Below, piece by piece: positions 11,165 through 22,800 of a stretch of DNA of 64,000 bases; position 1 is the stretch's first letter, and each line of letters opens with the position of its first letter. Below the pieces are notes generated by a model. That model was not told the DNA's origin. It saw only the letters and a program-made list of their open reading frames with translations, and ran no database searches. A program made the translations under genes and the position numbers. Source of the stretch: Branchiostoma floridae (taxonomy: Eukaryota; Chordata; Leptocardii; Amphioxiformes; Branchiostomatidae); the NCBI RefSeq assembly GCF_000003815.2, contig NC_049995.1, forward strand, positions 14,226,262 through 14,290,261. The letters run 5' to 3'.

Positions 11165-11294
11165 ATATTCTCCAAGCAGAGGTAATGTATCGCGTGGATT
11201 AGTTGTGGACGGGATTTTTACCAGCTTGCTAAATATCCCGGCCAAGAAACTATTATCCACGCAACCGACGATCCAACCTCTGCTTGGAGAATAT
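11165..11294. mobile_element. Hairpin MITE family C
   Basis: ATATTCTCCAAGCAGAGGT and ACCTCTGCTTGGAGAATAT are exact inverted ends of a 130-bp element with no coding sequence. Confidence 0.8.
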
Positions 11295-11365
11295 GCCCTA
11301 GAAAAAAATCCAGCATCCCTGAGGTAAAACCCACATGCATATCCTCCTAATGGACAGTCAACTCG

Positions 11366-13486
11366 CGGCTGTTTCACAATTGAGTGTACCCATTTATTTT
11401 TCCCCATGTTACCAGTTGATAAGAAAGTCTACATAAGATATTACTGTTTTTGACTGTTATTTTCCAAAAGCTGGTGTAACAAGGAACACAACAAAAAAAG
11501 AAATAGAGAAATCCATCAATATTTGGCGAAACTATTGTAAAAAATGTTGCCTAAAAATGTCCCATTTTTAGTGTTACCAGGGGTCATTCAGTTTTTTCAC
11601 ATTCTGAACATTGCAACTGACTTTAAAAACATGACTGCTACCTTAAAATTCTTTATTTTGTACATGCAGTCATATGTTAACTTGAGATTTATTACAATTT
11701 TTTGAAGATATTCCAACTTTTTTTTGCCAGCAGGGTTATTTTGCATTTTCACCCACATGTTACCAATTTTAATGTAATATTTTCTTATAGATTGCAAAGT
11801 ATGTAGCATTGTTCTAATGTACTGTAATAAGTGTTAATTTGACATGTAAAGTTTTGATATGATTTATGTAACTGAACAAAAGTGGAATGAGATCATTCCT
11901 ACTTTCCTCTGACTCACAGCGAAGGATCAAAGTATCGGCTGTCATTTTCCGAAAATTTCTGTCCCGTCCGTACCCCCCCCTCAATTTCTATACTAGGCTA
12001 ATATTACAAGCTTTTAATTGTGATGGTTTACAAGTCTCTTTGACTAGATACCAAACCACTATATAAAACATATCTGTGATAAAGACCTTGGCTGATACAG
12101 CACTGTATAACTTCAAATGTCCCGTCCGTACCCCTGTCCCGTCCGTACCCCCCACCTGTCCCGTCCGTACCCCCACTTCTAGTTTTAAGCAAAATACTGG
12201 GGAAAATGACATCCCAATTGCTAAAATAAGACATGATAAATACTAAATAGATACAAACAATTAATCTCCTCACTAAAAATAGTACTTTTTAATGAATTTG
12301 CCAGCATTTTCTTTGTCAGGTTTTTCATTAATGCTCATAAACTGCCTGGGATTGGTATGAGATGAAATCTGATATTCCCCCAAAGTTACCGTCTCATTTT
12401 GCCCAGTATGTGCTCTCCTCTAGCCCAGCTCACTCTCCCAGATCATCATCATGATGGTGATGACCCATTCTCCTCATCTCCCAGTGCAGGTAGTGTACAT
12501 GAAAAAGAACAGGCACTACCTGGGACACCAAGGAGAAAGGCAAAGGTTCTGGAGAGACTGTCAAGTCTCCTACTCAAAATAAAATGAGAAGAAAGTGGTA
12601 CTAGTACTTGCTGTGAAAAAAGAGAGCAGAAGAAATCTGCAAATAGGTTAAGAAATTACAGATTCCCTGACAGAACAGATACATCCCTTCAAGTTCACCG
12701 ATTGAGCATGGCCATCAAAGAAAATAAGCTCTAATGGCATTTTTAGATCACTCTAGATCAGATCAGATCTAATAATAATGTCTATCTCCTTTTTCTCTTA
12801 GTTTAAACAATATTGCAGTAATTGTAGATGCTTTTAATTTAACCTGTATTTAGTGAACAAATGTGTTCCAAAAGGTTTGGACAAGTCCCTGCTATATCAG
12901 TCTGTTGTCTGGTTGCGTCCCGTCCGTACCCCCATGTATTATCATATTCATGAAATCATCAAGTCTCTTGATGTGTTGCCCAAGTTTGAATGCTAGAATC
13001 TTATGTAGGGGTATATAAAGGATGGAATTCTAACAAAGTTTAGCTATCAAAGTGCTTGAACTTTAAAAAATTGTATTTGATCTGTCCCTCGACATGAAAT
13101 GACAGCAAGGTGTTATTATCGCCTTACAATAAATGACCAGAAAATGACACAACAAGGTGCTACTGCAAATAAAATTTAGTTTTCTGGTCTTGTGGATACT
13201 AGTGATGGAAGATAACATGGAATAGTGTTTATCTTTAGTTCTTCATGTGGGTATACTGTATGTACCTTTACATACAGTCTTACAGTTGTCCCGTCCGTAC
13301 CCCCTCAGTGCCCCATTAAAGAAAGACCTATATTATAGTAACCGGGAGGTGTTGTGCAGAGATCTTTCAGAATATTAAGCCACAAGCATGTACCTTTGAA
13401 CTGCCAATATCAGTTTTGATATATATCAAAGTTGATTTTTCAACCTAAGTGACCCCTGTTTGGTACACTCAATTGTGAAACAGCCG
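11366..13486. mobile_element. 2.1-kb element with 25-bp perfect terminal inverted repeats
   Basis: CGGCTGTTTCACAATTGAGT (11366 on) with its last bases GTACC is matched exactly in inverted orientation at 13462-13486. Inside there is no long frame, but the word TGTCCCGTCCGTACCCC recurs about six times, all in the same orientation. Target duplications could not be identified. It looks like a non-autonomous DNA transposon with subterminal-type repeats, lying in the probable 5' intron of the 20-finger gene. Confidence 0.65.
11960..13305 (+). repeat. Recurring 17-mer TGTCCCGTCCGTACCCC
   Basis: Near-exact copies at about 11962, 12119, 12137, 12158, 12917 and 13287, three of them clustered at 12119-12176. 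All are on the plus strand inside the 2.1-kb TIR element. The spacing outside the cluster is irregular. Confidence 0.8.
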
Positions 13487-13496
13487 TATCTTTAAT

Positions 13497-13601
13497 AATC
13501 CCCAAGCAGATCATACGTTAGCTTAAGATACTAGTATCCAAAGCTGACAGAAGAGTGAAGCCTAGGATGTGTTTGGCTACCGTAGGATCTGCTTGGAGAT
13601 T
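13497..13601. mobile_element. Hairpin MITE family C, short copy
   Basis: AATCCCCAAGCAGATC and GATCTGCTTGGAGATT are inverted ends of a 105-bp element, directly next to the 2.1-kb TIR element. Confidence 0.75.
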
Positions 13602-13767
13602 GCAATTACCCTTATGTCCCTCCGCTATATTCTAGCAACGCTCCTGCATCCTGTCAAATACCGATGCCAATTTCACCGTCACTTCTATTATCACTACTAT
13701 TGTAACTTCAATTCTATATTAATTCACTACCAAGCAAAAATCAAGCAGGCATCGTCAAAGGTCTTAC

Positions 13768-13910
13768 CTGTGGATTGATGGCGGTTAGCGATCTCTGCGT
13801 CTCTAGAATTCAGTACAAATCGCCAGATTCGGAGATGGCACGAAGCAAAAACGATGACGTAATCAAAAATGGCAGCCAAGCTAGGTCACAGGCAGGGTAA
13901 AGGTCACAAA
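13768..13910 (-). promoter_or_regulatory. Probable untranslated first exon and promoter of the 20-finger gene
   Basis: On the minus strand CAATCCACAG is followed by GTAAGA, a splice donor. Upstream stands AGGGTA-A-AGGTCA (13894-13906) followed by CAAACCTGATAC. The same block (AAAGGTCACAAACCTGATAC) is found upstream of the 17-finger gene at 17639. The intron to the ATG exon at 10590 would be 3.2 kb and holds the 2.1-kb TIR element. Assignment rests on homology and order, not on transcript evidence. Confidence 0.45.
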
Positions 13911-14555
13911 CCTGATACTCCCTTGAGTTTGAGTACGGGTCAAACAACAAGTTTAGTCATAACGTTGATTTTTCTTCATGGGAGCATGGAGGTTCCATGT
14001 AACTACTACTAGTACGTTCTGGATATGTTATGCAGATCAAAACGGTCGAAACGAGACCGTTTACGTCTAAGGGGCCTTCACCTTTTACTAGCGTGATTAA
14101 ATCTCGCTTATAGCAGCCCGCCAAACATCCGCGGGGAGGGGCCAGTTACAGCCCTGGACAGTGGAGTTTGTGTTACACAGATTAACCTTTGACATATTAA
14201 CCTGGATTTCTGTCGCCCAAAAATGCGCACTGAATTCTACGAAATGGATTATGGATCAAAGCTTACAGTATGTGGGCTCAAGAATCTTCAATAAGTTCTA
14301 GTTTAAGTCGGTATCCTCAATGAAGAACGAAGAAGGTAGTGAGTTCCACTCCAAGAAATATAGTTTGAAGGAAAAATAATATATAATTTCTGAACACCTC
14401 AATTCTAAGTGGATAACTCTGGTACTTGAAGGTACGACGACTTCTTTTGCTTTCATGGCACACTAGTGAAACAGACACATTAAGAACAGGAAACACTGAC
14501 ACACACACATATTGGACATTTGAAAATTTATTTGCAACCTAAGGTGTATTAAAAC
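13911..14555. other. Non-coding spacer
   Basis: No recognisable gene or repeat family beyond the flanking hairpin elements. Confidence 0.5.
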
Positions 14556-14682
14556 TACTCTCCGAGCAGAGGTTGGTGGGAAAAATCGTGACGTTTTCCT
14601 TTCATATTTTTTTTTCGACTGTCGAAAAAAAGATGAAAGGAAAACGTCACAATTTTTCCCGCCAACCTCTGCTTGCAGAGTA
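14556..14682. mobile_element. Hairpin MITE family C
   Basis: TACTCTCCGAGCAGAGGTTG and CAACCTCTGCTTGCAGAGTA form the ends of a nearly perfect 127-bp hairpin; GTGACGTTTTCCTTTCAT pairs with ATGAAAGGAAAACGTCAC. Confidence 0.85.
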
Positions 14683-14774
14683 TATTAAAACATGATTGCA
14701 AGAAAGAAATCGGATCAATCAGCAAAAAAGGAGATGTTACAGAGGAGTCAAATATGACCATATATTATTTTTAA

Positions 14775-16875
14775 TCATGTCACACATACAGTACTAGCAC
14801 TACTAGGTTTAGTTCTATGTTTATTCGTATGTCGGGATAGGTGGGACTTAACAGCCGTCCTGTATCCACACTCCCCACACGCGTAGGGTTTCTCACCGGT
14901 ATGTTTCATCATAACATGTCGGTCGACACTGCCTTTTTGAGCAGCAGTATAACCACACTGGTCACATTTGTAGGGTTTCTCACCAGTATGTGTTCTTTTA
15001 TGTATGGTTAGGCTAGTCGTATCAGCCGTTTTGTATCCGCACTCCCCGCACATGTAGGGTTTCTCACCAGTGTGTTTAGTGATGACGTGCAGATCTAGAT
15101 GACACTTCTGTGCTGCAGAATAGTCGCACTGGTCACATTTATAAGGTTTCTCCCCTGTGTGTGTTCTCATATGTTTGGATAAGTTAGAGGGATGAGTCGT
15201 CCTGTACCCACACTCCCAACACATGTAGGGTTTCTCACCAGTGTGTTTGATACTATGCTGGTTTAACTGATCTTTTCTCACAGTAGAATAGTCACACTGG
15301 TCACATTTGTAAGGTTTCTCGCCGGTGTGCTTTTTCTTGTGTTGGGCTAAGTTCCATCTATTAGCAGCCCTGTATCCACAGTCCTCACAGGCATAATGTT
15401 TTTCATGCTCATCTGTATGTTTTGCAAGAACATGTTGGTCTAAATTGCATTTCTGTGTGGCAGAATAGTCACACTGGCTACATTTGTACGGTTTCTCACC
15501 TGTGTGTGTTCTCTTATGTAGGGATAAGGAAGAACTTAATGCTGTTCTGTATCCGCATTCAACACAAACGAAGGGCTTTTCATTGGTGTGTTTTCTTAAG
15601 AAGTGCTCGTCTAAATGACCTTTTTGCACAGCAGAATAGTCGCACTGGTCACATTTGTAGGGTTTCTTGCCTGTGTGGGTTCTCATGTGCTGAGACAGTT
15701 GATATCTTACAGCTGTCCTGAATCCACACTCCCCACACATGTAGGGTTTCTCACTGGTGTGTTTTCTTACGACATGATTGTCTAAATGACCTTTCTGTAT
15801 AGCAGAATAGTCACACTGGTCACATTTGTAGGGTTTCTCACCTGTGTGGGTTCTCATGTGCCGGGACAGTTGACATTTTACAGCCGTCCTGTACCCGCAC
15901 TCTCCACACATGTAGGGTTTCTCAGCAGTGTATTTTACCATGACGTGTTTGTCTAATTTATCTTTCCGTGCACCAGCATAGTCACACTGGTCACATTTGT
16001 AGGGTTTCTCACCTGCGTGTGTTTTCATGTGCTGGGATAGTTGATACTTAAGAGCCACCCTGTACCCACACTCTCCACACATGTAGGGCTTCTCAAAGGT
16101 GTGTTTTACGATGATGTGTTCATCTAAGTGGGATTTCAGTGCAGCAGAATAGTCGCACTGGTCACATTTGAAGGGTTCATCAGTATGTGTTCTCATATGT
16201 TTAAAAATGTGATCCCTTTGCTCTGCTCTGTAACCGCACTTCCAACAAATGTAGGTATGTTTTGCCACATGGCTGCCCTCCTGTAGAGTATGGCTCTGTA
16301 CACCTGTCTGTAGCAAGACTTCTTCGTCAGACCCAGTACAGTTTAACGTTTGATCGTTTGAAGTGTGCTTTTCCAAGTCCTGCTGCCATCCTTTGTCTGC
16401 TGTCTGCTCCTCAATATTGTTGGTCTTGTTTACAGAATAACTAGTGCCACTGTGCGTTTCCTGGTCCTCACTGTACTTTCCTTGGAAAAGCATGCCGTCT
16501 AGTCCATCCTGTTGTCGTCCTATGTTCTCTGTCTTCTCTTCTTTAATGATTGTTTTGTTTGCAGAAGAACTGGTTGGGGGGGTTTATGCCGCATGTTTTC
16601 TTGTCCTCACTGTGCATTTTCTGGAAAAGCACATTCTGTTCTTGTCTGTCCTGTTGCCATCCTATGTCTTCTGTCTCCTCCTCTTTGATTAGCATCTCGT
16701 TTGCCTGATAAGTAGTTGCCAGGGTTACGCCATAAGTTTCCTGGTACTTATTATGCGTTTTGTGGCATTCCTCCTTCTCTTGTACGTGCTGCCATCCCAT
16801 GTCTCCCGTCTCCTCTTTTGTTCTCGTATCGTTCGCAGCTTGTTCTTGAAGAGACTCATGTGTTAACTCATCCAT
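14775..16875 (-). CDS. Poly-C2H2 zinc-finger protein, 17 fingers, frame interrupted at a C7 run
   Basis: Seventeen fingers fill the C-terminal part (from about 16253 down), alternating GECGYRTA / DQCDYSA types. Finger 4 ends KY instead of KH (last His lost), and the finger 1-2 linker is short (HTDEPF). Upstream, from ATG at 16875 behind an acceptor ATATTTTTCAG, the frame encodes an acidic ~45-residue unit with core KEEETEDIGWQQD, repeated four times. After GINPP the frame breaks at a run of seven C (plus-strand G at 16576-16582). One C fewer continues PTSSSANKTII and the next unit without a stop. Either the run is an assembly error, or translation starts at the internal ATG 16493 (572 aa). 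It is a paralogue of the 20-finger gene: both have DEEVL...QSHT...HTY-CWKCGYRA before the main finger block. Confidence 0.88.
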
Positions 16876-16971
16876 TTCTAACTGAAAAATATCGGAGAAA
16901 GATTAATTGGGAAGTGTAGAGGCTAAGCCACCAAAAGGGTGCAGAATTACATACGAAATAAATTCTGTGTT

Positions 16972-17115
16972 TTTTAACCTCCTTGGTCCGTGTTTAATTT
17001 GAGCTCTCATGGTATCACATGGTGTTCTCCATTTTCCAATGTAGGACTACGTGTATCACTGGCAAGGACATTTGTAACGGAACATGGGTAACTCCCCCCA
17101 AGGAGGTTAAAAAAA
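16972..17115. mobile_element. Small palindromic element (AACCTCCTTGG ends)
   Basis: TTTTTAACCTCCTTGG and CCAAGGAGGTTAAAAA are exact inverted ends about 144 bp apart. No coding sequence. Confidence 0.65.
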
Positions 17116-17154
17116 TCTCCTTGCTCCCCGTAAGGAGATAGCAGACTCTCTGTG

Positions 17155-17370
17155 CCCTTCTCTGAACGCATACATGTGCGGCGACAGGAATTCTAGGTAC
17201 ATGTAATATATCAAAGGTAAAAAAAAAGAAAAGTCCTTATCTCGACTACTAGTATTGTTCCGATTTGCATAGCAATGCTCAGACAGGTTATGTTGTCTTT
17301 TTCGGGGCCTTGACCTTTGACTTCAGTTCCTGTCGCCGCACGTGCCTTCTGATTTTGTGATAGGGTTTAT
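17155..17370. mobile_element. MITE family D (GCGGCGACAGGAATTCTAGG)
   Basis: Left arm ATGTGCGGCGACAGGAATTC pairs with right arm TTCCTGTCGCCGCACGTGCC. A second copy lies at 18654-18860. Confidence 0.65.
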
Positions 17371-17519
17371 CATCAGCTCCAATACAGTCCAGAATTCCGC
17401 GCATAACTTTTTTAGCCACATCGCCCCTCCCCATTAACGATCCCAATCATACTTCTAATTCTATTCTACCGCTAAGCAAGCAACAACCAGGAAGCGTAAA
17501 CGGCAATCAAATGTCTCAC

Positions 17520-17660
17520 CTGTAGATTTACAGTGCTTAGCAATCTCTGTGCCTTTCGCCTAGTTCAGAGTAGAAACGATCCAAAATGACGACGATGACA
17601 ACCAAAATGGCGAATTAACCAGCTTACCAAAGAGTCAAAGGTCACAAACCTGATACACTA
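17520..17660 (-). promoter_or_regulatory. Probable untranslated first exon and promoter of the 17-finger gene
   Basis: Minus-strand AAATCTACAG is followed by GTGAGA, a splice donor facing the acceptor just before the ATG exon at 16875 (intron about 0.63 kb). Upstream is GAGTCA-A-AGGTCA (17632-17644) followed by CAAACCTGATAC, shared with the block at 13894. Confidence 0.5.
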
Positions 17661-17817
17661 CTAGGTATGGGTCAAACCATATATCGCCACATAACGTGTT
17701 ACTACCGCCGGTTTAAGCCTAGCACATGTGCCCATTGCACTACTTGGCGCCGAACCTGCGGCGTATCAGTCCTACGTGGTCCAACTCATTGTCAGAACCT
17801 GCGACCACCACACACAC

Positions 17818-18004
17818 TACTCTCCAAGCAGAGGTTAGGCTCCGACTGTTTTTTCTTTAGTCGTTTTTATCGGGCTTTCTATTCTTTTTTTTATAGCTTG
17901 CTGCGTCGTACTTCAAGAAAAATGAAAAAATTGAAAGCCCGATAAAAACGACTAAAAAAACGTAAAAAAAACACAGCCGGAGCCTAACCTCTGCTTGGAG
18001 AGTA
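17818..18004. mobile_element. Hairpin MITE family C, 187 bp
   Basis: TACTCTCCAAGCAGAGGTTA and TAACCTCTGCTTGGAGAGTA are exact inverted ends. Further in, CGGGCTTTC pairs with GAAAGCCCG. It is flanked by CA repeats. Confidence 0.9.
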
Positions 18005-18653
18005 CACACACACACACACACACACATACAAGCATGGTGAAAATAACATCCTTACTTCAACCTGACCCATTAACCTTCGTGTAATGTTATCTTTTTATTG
18101 TAAGAAAGTTCTTGCAAGACACAACAAAATCATCCCCTTCTTTCTTTCTCTCTTTATTGAGTTTGTCACATACCAACAGGTGATCTTATTTTCGACAAAC
18201 TTGTTGCCTGTCTAAAAATCTGTAACAGACATGGTGATAAAAAAATAAGAGGTGTTAATAACATGCAACATATCAAATTAACGGAAGTTTCCACTGGAAT
18301 TCTGGACGTTTTTAAAACATGTACACGACTTGTCAGTGATTATTTCTGACACAAAATATCAGTTTCCATTGAAAAGAGGTATGATTCATTAGCTATTTCT
18401 CAGTTCCAAATAAACATGCGCAGACAAATAAATGTTTCCTCTTTGACCTCATAGTTGTCCTGAGCACCTATTGTTTTTGAAACTGTCAAATGCTTTACCA
18501 ATTTTACCTCTTTCAATGGAAAATGATGTTTTATGTCTACATATACAATGCATCCAACTAGAATTGTGATGGTCTTGTAATTGCATGGATAAATGAACTA
18601 ACCGAAATCACCATGGCTTATGAGCTATGTACTTGAACGAACTGTCAAATAAT
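18005..18653. other. Spacer with (CA)n and a weak inverted repeat
   Basis: A short CA run (18005-18026) is followed by AT-rich DNA. TCCATTGAAAAGAGGTA (18364) is inverted at TACCTCTTTCAATGGA (18505). No gene is seen. Confidence 0.5.
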
Positions 18654-18860
18654 CTCTTTCACAGAGGTCAGAACGCATGTGCAGAGACAGGAATTTTAGG
18701 AAATATGTCAAAGGCATCGAAAAAGAAAACAAAACCCGTCCGTTATGCAAATGTTATGCAAATGATAACAATTGTCAAGACAAGAAACATACATTAACTT
18801 TTTGTGGGCTTTACCTAGAATTTCTGTCACCGCACATGCGTCCTGACTTCTGTGAAAGAG
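18654..18860. mobile_element. MITE family D, 207 bp
   Basis: CTCTTTCACAGAGGTCAGAA and TTCTGTGAAAGAG belong to 47-bp arms that pair with a few mismatches. Second copy of the family at 17155. Confidence 0.75.
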
Positions 18861-18868
18861 CTTATAGT

Positions 18869-18919
18869 ATTGCTATACATTGTATCTGTATAAGTTATAC
18901 AGATACAATGTATAGCAAT
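18869..18919. repeat. Perfect 25-bp-arm palindrome
   Basis: ATTGCTATACATTGTATCTG (18869 on) is repeated exactly as its reverse complement at the other end, with a single central base between 25-bp arms. It starts nine bases after the family-D MITE. Confidence 0.9.
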
Positions 18920-19157
18920 ATGTGGACTAAAATTACAGGCAATTCTTGTCATAGGGCTCCAATCTAAGCATCTTCTTGATGGTTGTTACTTGGTCTCCAC
19001 TGAACTTGGTCACTTTCACAAAGGCACTTCAGAAAGAAAGCAGTACTTACACAAAAACTATACACTTCATAACTAATACAGTTGGATACCTTCTTTTAGG
19101 CATAGAAAAAGAGTCCATTCTGTAGAATGTTTGTTCTTGGGTTGCTATGGCTACCCG

Positions 19158-19853
19158 TCACTCCGACGATGGGATTCTGGCGTGACCCTTGCTGACTAGA
19201 ATGTCTTCTATGAGGACGTCCCTGTCAGGGTTGGAGGTGTCTATGAGTCTCAGGTTCAGGGAAACCTGTCGGAAGTGTCCCTTCCTTCCCGCACAGCGAG
19301 GGGACGACAGAAGCAGCCCCACAAACGCTTTCTTCTGCACAAGCTCGCGGAAAAGTTCTTCCGCTGACGTCGACCACTTGTCGGTTTTCGCGGGCACCAC
19401 CCCTCCCAGCTGTCCCATCATCGCTTGAGCAGGCATCACACAAAACTGACCGTCAAGCGGACGCAAGTTCGACAGAGACACAACGTGATAGCCTCCCTTA
19501 TCAAGTCCCCAGACAGAAACGTCGCCATTCTGAGCGATGTCTTTCACACAAACCCTCTGCCATGTGTCTGTGTCATCAACAAATGCTGCGTACAACGCCC
19601 CAGCCTTTGGGACAAATTCTTCGGCGGGAAAGACGTTGCTTTCGTAAAAATCGTCCATGTCTGTTTCCAGCTTGTCGACAAGCTCCATGCTATCGAAAGG
19701 ACGCAGTACGAAGTGGTCTGGTCCGATGACGTCCTCGATAAATACGTTCAACATCCGGCCTTTGCCTGGTAGGTTGAGGGTTGGTACTCGCGGAGAGGAC
19801 TGATTGCTAGGATGACCATCTTCCGAGGGTGGCAGGTTTTCTACAATGTTAAG
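19158..19853 (-). CDS. TDRD7: TDRD7 last exon: degenerate C-terminal Tudor-like module
   Basis: Acceptor CCCTTGCAG precedes CTTAACATTG. The exon encodes 231 residues ending in IPSSE and a stop. NVFIEDVIGPDHFVLRPFDS resembles the start of an extended Tudor module. The core (LYAAFVDDTDTWQRVCVKDI ... VWGLDKGGYH) has lost the usual F-x-D-[YF]-G-N signature, so it is unlikely to bind dimethylarginine. No clear polyadenylation signal was seen nearby. Confidence 0.85.
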   Translation of the reverse strand, partial: LNIVENLPPSEDGHPSNQSSPRVPTLNLPGKGRMLNVFIEDVIGPDHFVLRPFDSMELVDKLETDMDDFYESNVFPAEEFVPKAGALYAAFVDDTDTWQRVCVKDIAQNGDVSVWGLDKGGYHVVSLSNLRPLDGQFCVMPAQAMMGQLGGVVPAKTDKWSTSAEELFRELVQKKAFVGLLLSSPRCAGRKGHFRQVSLNLRLIDTSNPDRDVLIEDILVSKGHARIPSSE

Positions 19854-22800
19854 CTGCAAGGGAACATAAAGATTTTCTATCAGTTCAAATCAGTCCACCT
19901 GTTCCTTTAAACAAACAAAATAAGTTAACATTCTTCTTTTAAGTCTAATCTTGTTTTTTTTGTATATTTTTATACCAGTCACTTTTTATTAAACCAATGT
20001 GTAACTGTTATTTAATCCAAACTATGAACGGCAGTACCAAAGGAGAAATAAATTGATACTTATATACAGGCAACGCTAAGCTGTAAATACAGAGGAACAG
20101 TTATCATTGCCTATCTATATAAAAAAAAACCTCCGTGGAGAGAGAATCTATTGCAACTAACCTGTTTTTTTGGCAGAAAGATAAGTCTTTACCAAGGTAA
20201 AAATGCTTTCTTTGAATGAATATCGTCAGATCATTTTCCCCAAGCACCTTTCTTGACCTAATTTGTTTTCAAAATATTCAGGAACTGTGATAATAAATTT
20301 GTGAGGCCAGAAGTGATGGAGAGAAACCCTAAAGCAACCTACCACAAAAAGCAGTTAATTAAGCCACTGGATATGATTTGGAAAATGGTCAAACGTTTCA
20401 GACAACCATCTGGTGTCTTTCGTCAGAAACAATGGAGAAATCTTGTTGGAGAGAATATTTACATATCCTAGCTGTAAATTGACATGCACAACAGACTTAG
20501 TTGGAGAACAGGTTTCCTAAATCATATCCAGCTGCTTGAGTAACTGCCTTTTGGCGTATCTTACTACCTGGATGTCTAACCTTCATCGACATATTTTTAG
20601 CAACCTACCTGGCTAATCTTGTCAGCAAGCGAAGAGTCCCCCATAGCAGGAGAATCTGAACAAACAGCCGAGTTCTGAGTAGACTCTACACCTGGCTTCG
20701 GAGAGGTACAGATGGTAACAGGACTGGTACAGGGTGACACAAACACAGAGCCGGAGCTAACCGATGAACAGGGGCTGACACTACGGGACGGGTGACCGCT
20801 CTGCGAAGCACTCGCTACAGAACTGTGGGTGGATCCCGCCCGGCTCTTGCTCAGGTTGTTGTTGAGTTTGTCGGACTTCACACCTGGCAGGACAGGTGAG
20901 AAGAGGTGGGGCTGCTCCTGAAGGTACGTGTTCACCTGGTACACCTGGTCGCCGCTACTCAGCACCATGTCAACAATCAGCACACCTGCGGTGGGAAATA
21001 GCACACCTGTAAGTGCGAGGTTCTTTGTAGTTCACCTGGTACACCTGGTCACCACTGCTCAGCACCATCTCAACAATCAGCACACCTGAGATGGGAAATA
21101 GTACACCTGTAAGTGCGAGGTTCTTTGTAGTTCACCTGGTACACCTGGTCGCCGCTACTCAGTACCATCTCAACAACCAGGACACCTGCGTGGAAAATAG
21201 TATAGATGCATAGTTGTTAAAGAACTTTAGTTTAAAGACTAGGAGAAATAGGATCGGTTTTTTAATTTTTGCAAACTTTTTTAACGATCTAGAGGATCAT
21301 TTCCTCGCTATTAGATTGAGATATTTTTCATGTGATAATTTGGTCGGAAAGTTATGTTAAAACGTCTTTAAAAAGTGCGATTTGGGGCATCCAAGGGCGA
21401 ATTCAAATGATATGCATGACGTCATTTTAGAGAGTCGCGTTCTTGTAGTAGCTCTACCCCTGTCCGCTGTAATGGCGTCTTGTACTACCGGTCGTGTTAG
21501 TACAAAGTCCAGTGGACGTTATTGTGTCGCAGGAGGCCCACATGGCGTTAGCTGTAAGAATAGTCAGTCTACCGAGGGGATATCTATGCACAGATTCCCC
21601 AAAGTTAAAAATGACAGAACTGCGGCTGACAAATTGAGAGTCTCAGCGAGCTAGAAAACAGTGTACAAAATTATGTATCAAGTTTGTTCAGAGACATGGT
21701 TCCTTCCGCGACATCTACGGCTCCGCACACTTCGAGCGCCGCACACTTCGAGCCCTCGTACTTCAACATGAACCTTGAGATTATATTGGGGAGAGCTGTG
21801 GGAGGACCAGAAGGATTATCGCAGGAAAAGTTCCAACTATTGACACCGCTGGTCTGCCGACTCCCAGTCACGGAACGCGCGCGGAGAAGGGTGAATTCGC
21901 CACTGTTTATCACAGCTGCAGGACGTTTATCTGTCACATACTAGTAGTAATTCACCCTGTAAATTTACCTTGTATTTCGCTTGTTCTGGTCATAACTGTG
22001 TTGCCATTATTGTGAAGTACTTGTACGTTTTGACTCCGACACAAAACAGCACAAATGATTCTTGGATTTTACATCTTTGTCGGCGTCCGGATAGATTTCA
22101 TAACAAAGTGAACCGCTTATACCGAACTCGTAACAACAATGATGCCGACGCTGTCCCAAGATTTTCAAGCACGAAAATTTGCTGACCGTATTCAAAATAC
22201 GTTGGAAAAATAGTCACTAGATTTTGTCATGAGTATTGTAGTTTTTGGTCTCCGTAAAACCAAGTTACGAGCGAATCTGGGATTTTTCGTCGTCGACAAC
22301 AACAACTCTAAGAAAAATGGCCCCAAAAAAGATGGCGGCCGTGCGCTAAAAACCTCAGAGACTTTTCGAATTTTCTTTCACGGAAACACCAGTCTGTATG
22401 TTTTTCCTCGAATCACTAGGAGCTTACGAAATCTGTGTGTTGTTTAGTGTCTTAGCGGTGGACATGTTGTTGATAGATGAGTTAAAATAGTTTGGTTTTG
22501 TATAAAAACTTCTAGCGTAACCTGAGCATGTAAACAAAGGAAAATATATCGAGGTTGCGGGACCACAAGCATGTACGTACTCGTTACTATGTCATCGATA
22601 ACTCGTTTTTTTTTGCTCGTGTAGCTACAAACTTGGCACTTTTGTCGCTAGATTTTGTCATGAATATTGTAGCATTTATATGTAGTACTGATATGGTCTC
22701 CGTAAAACCTAGTTACGAGTGAATCTTGGATTTTTCGTCGTCAACAACAAAGAAAAATTCCTCACAAAAAATGGCGGCCCCGTGCCATGCGCTATTATTT

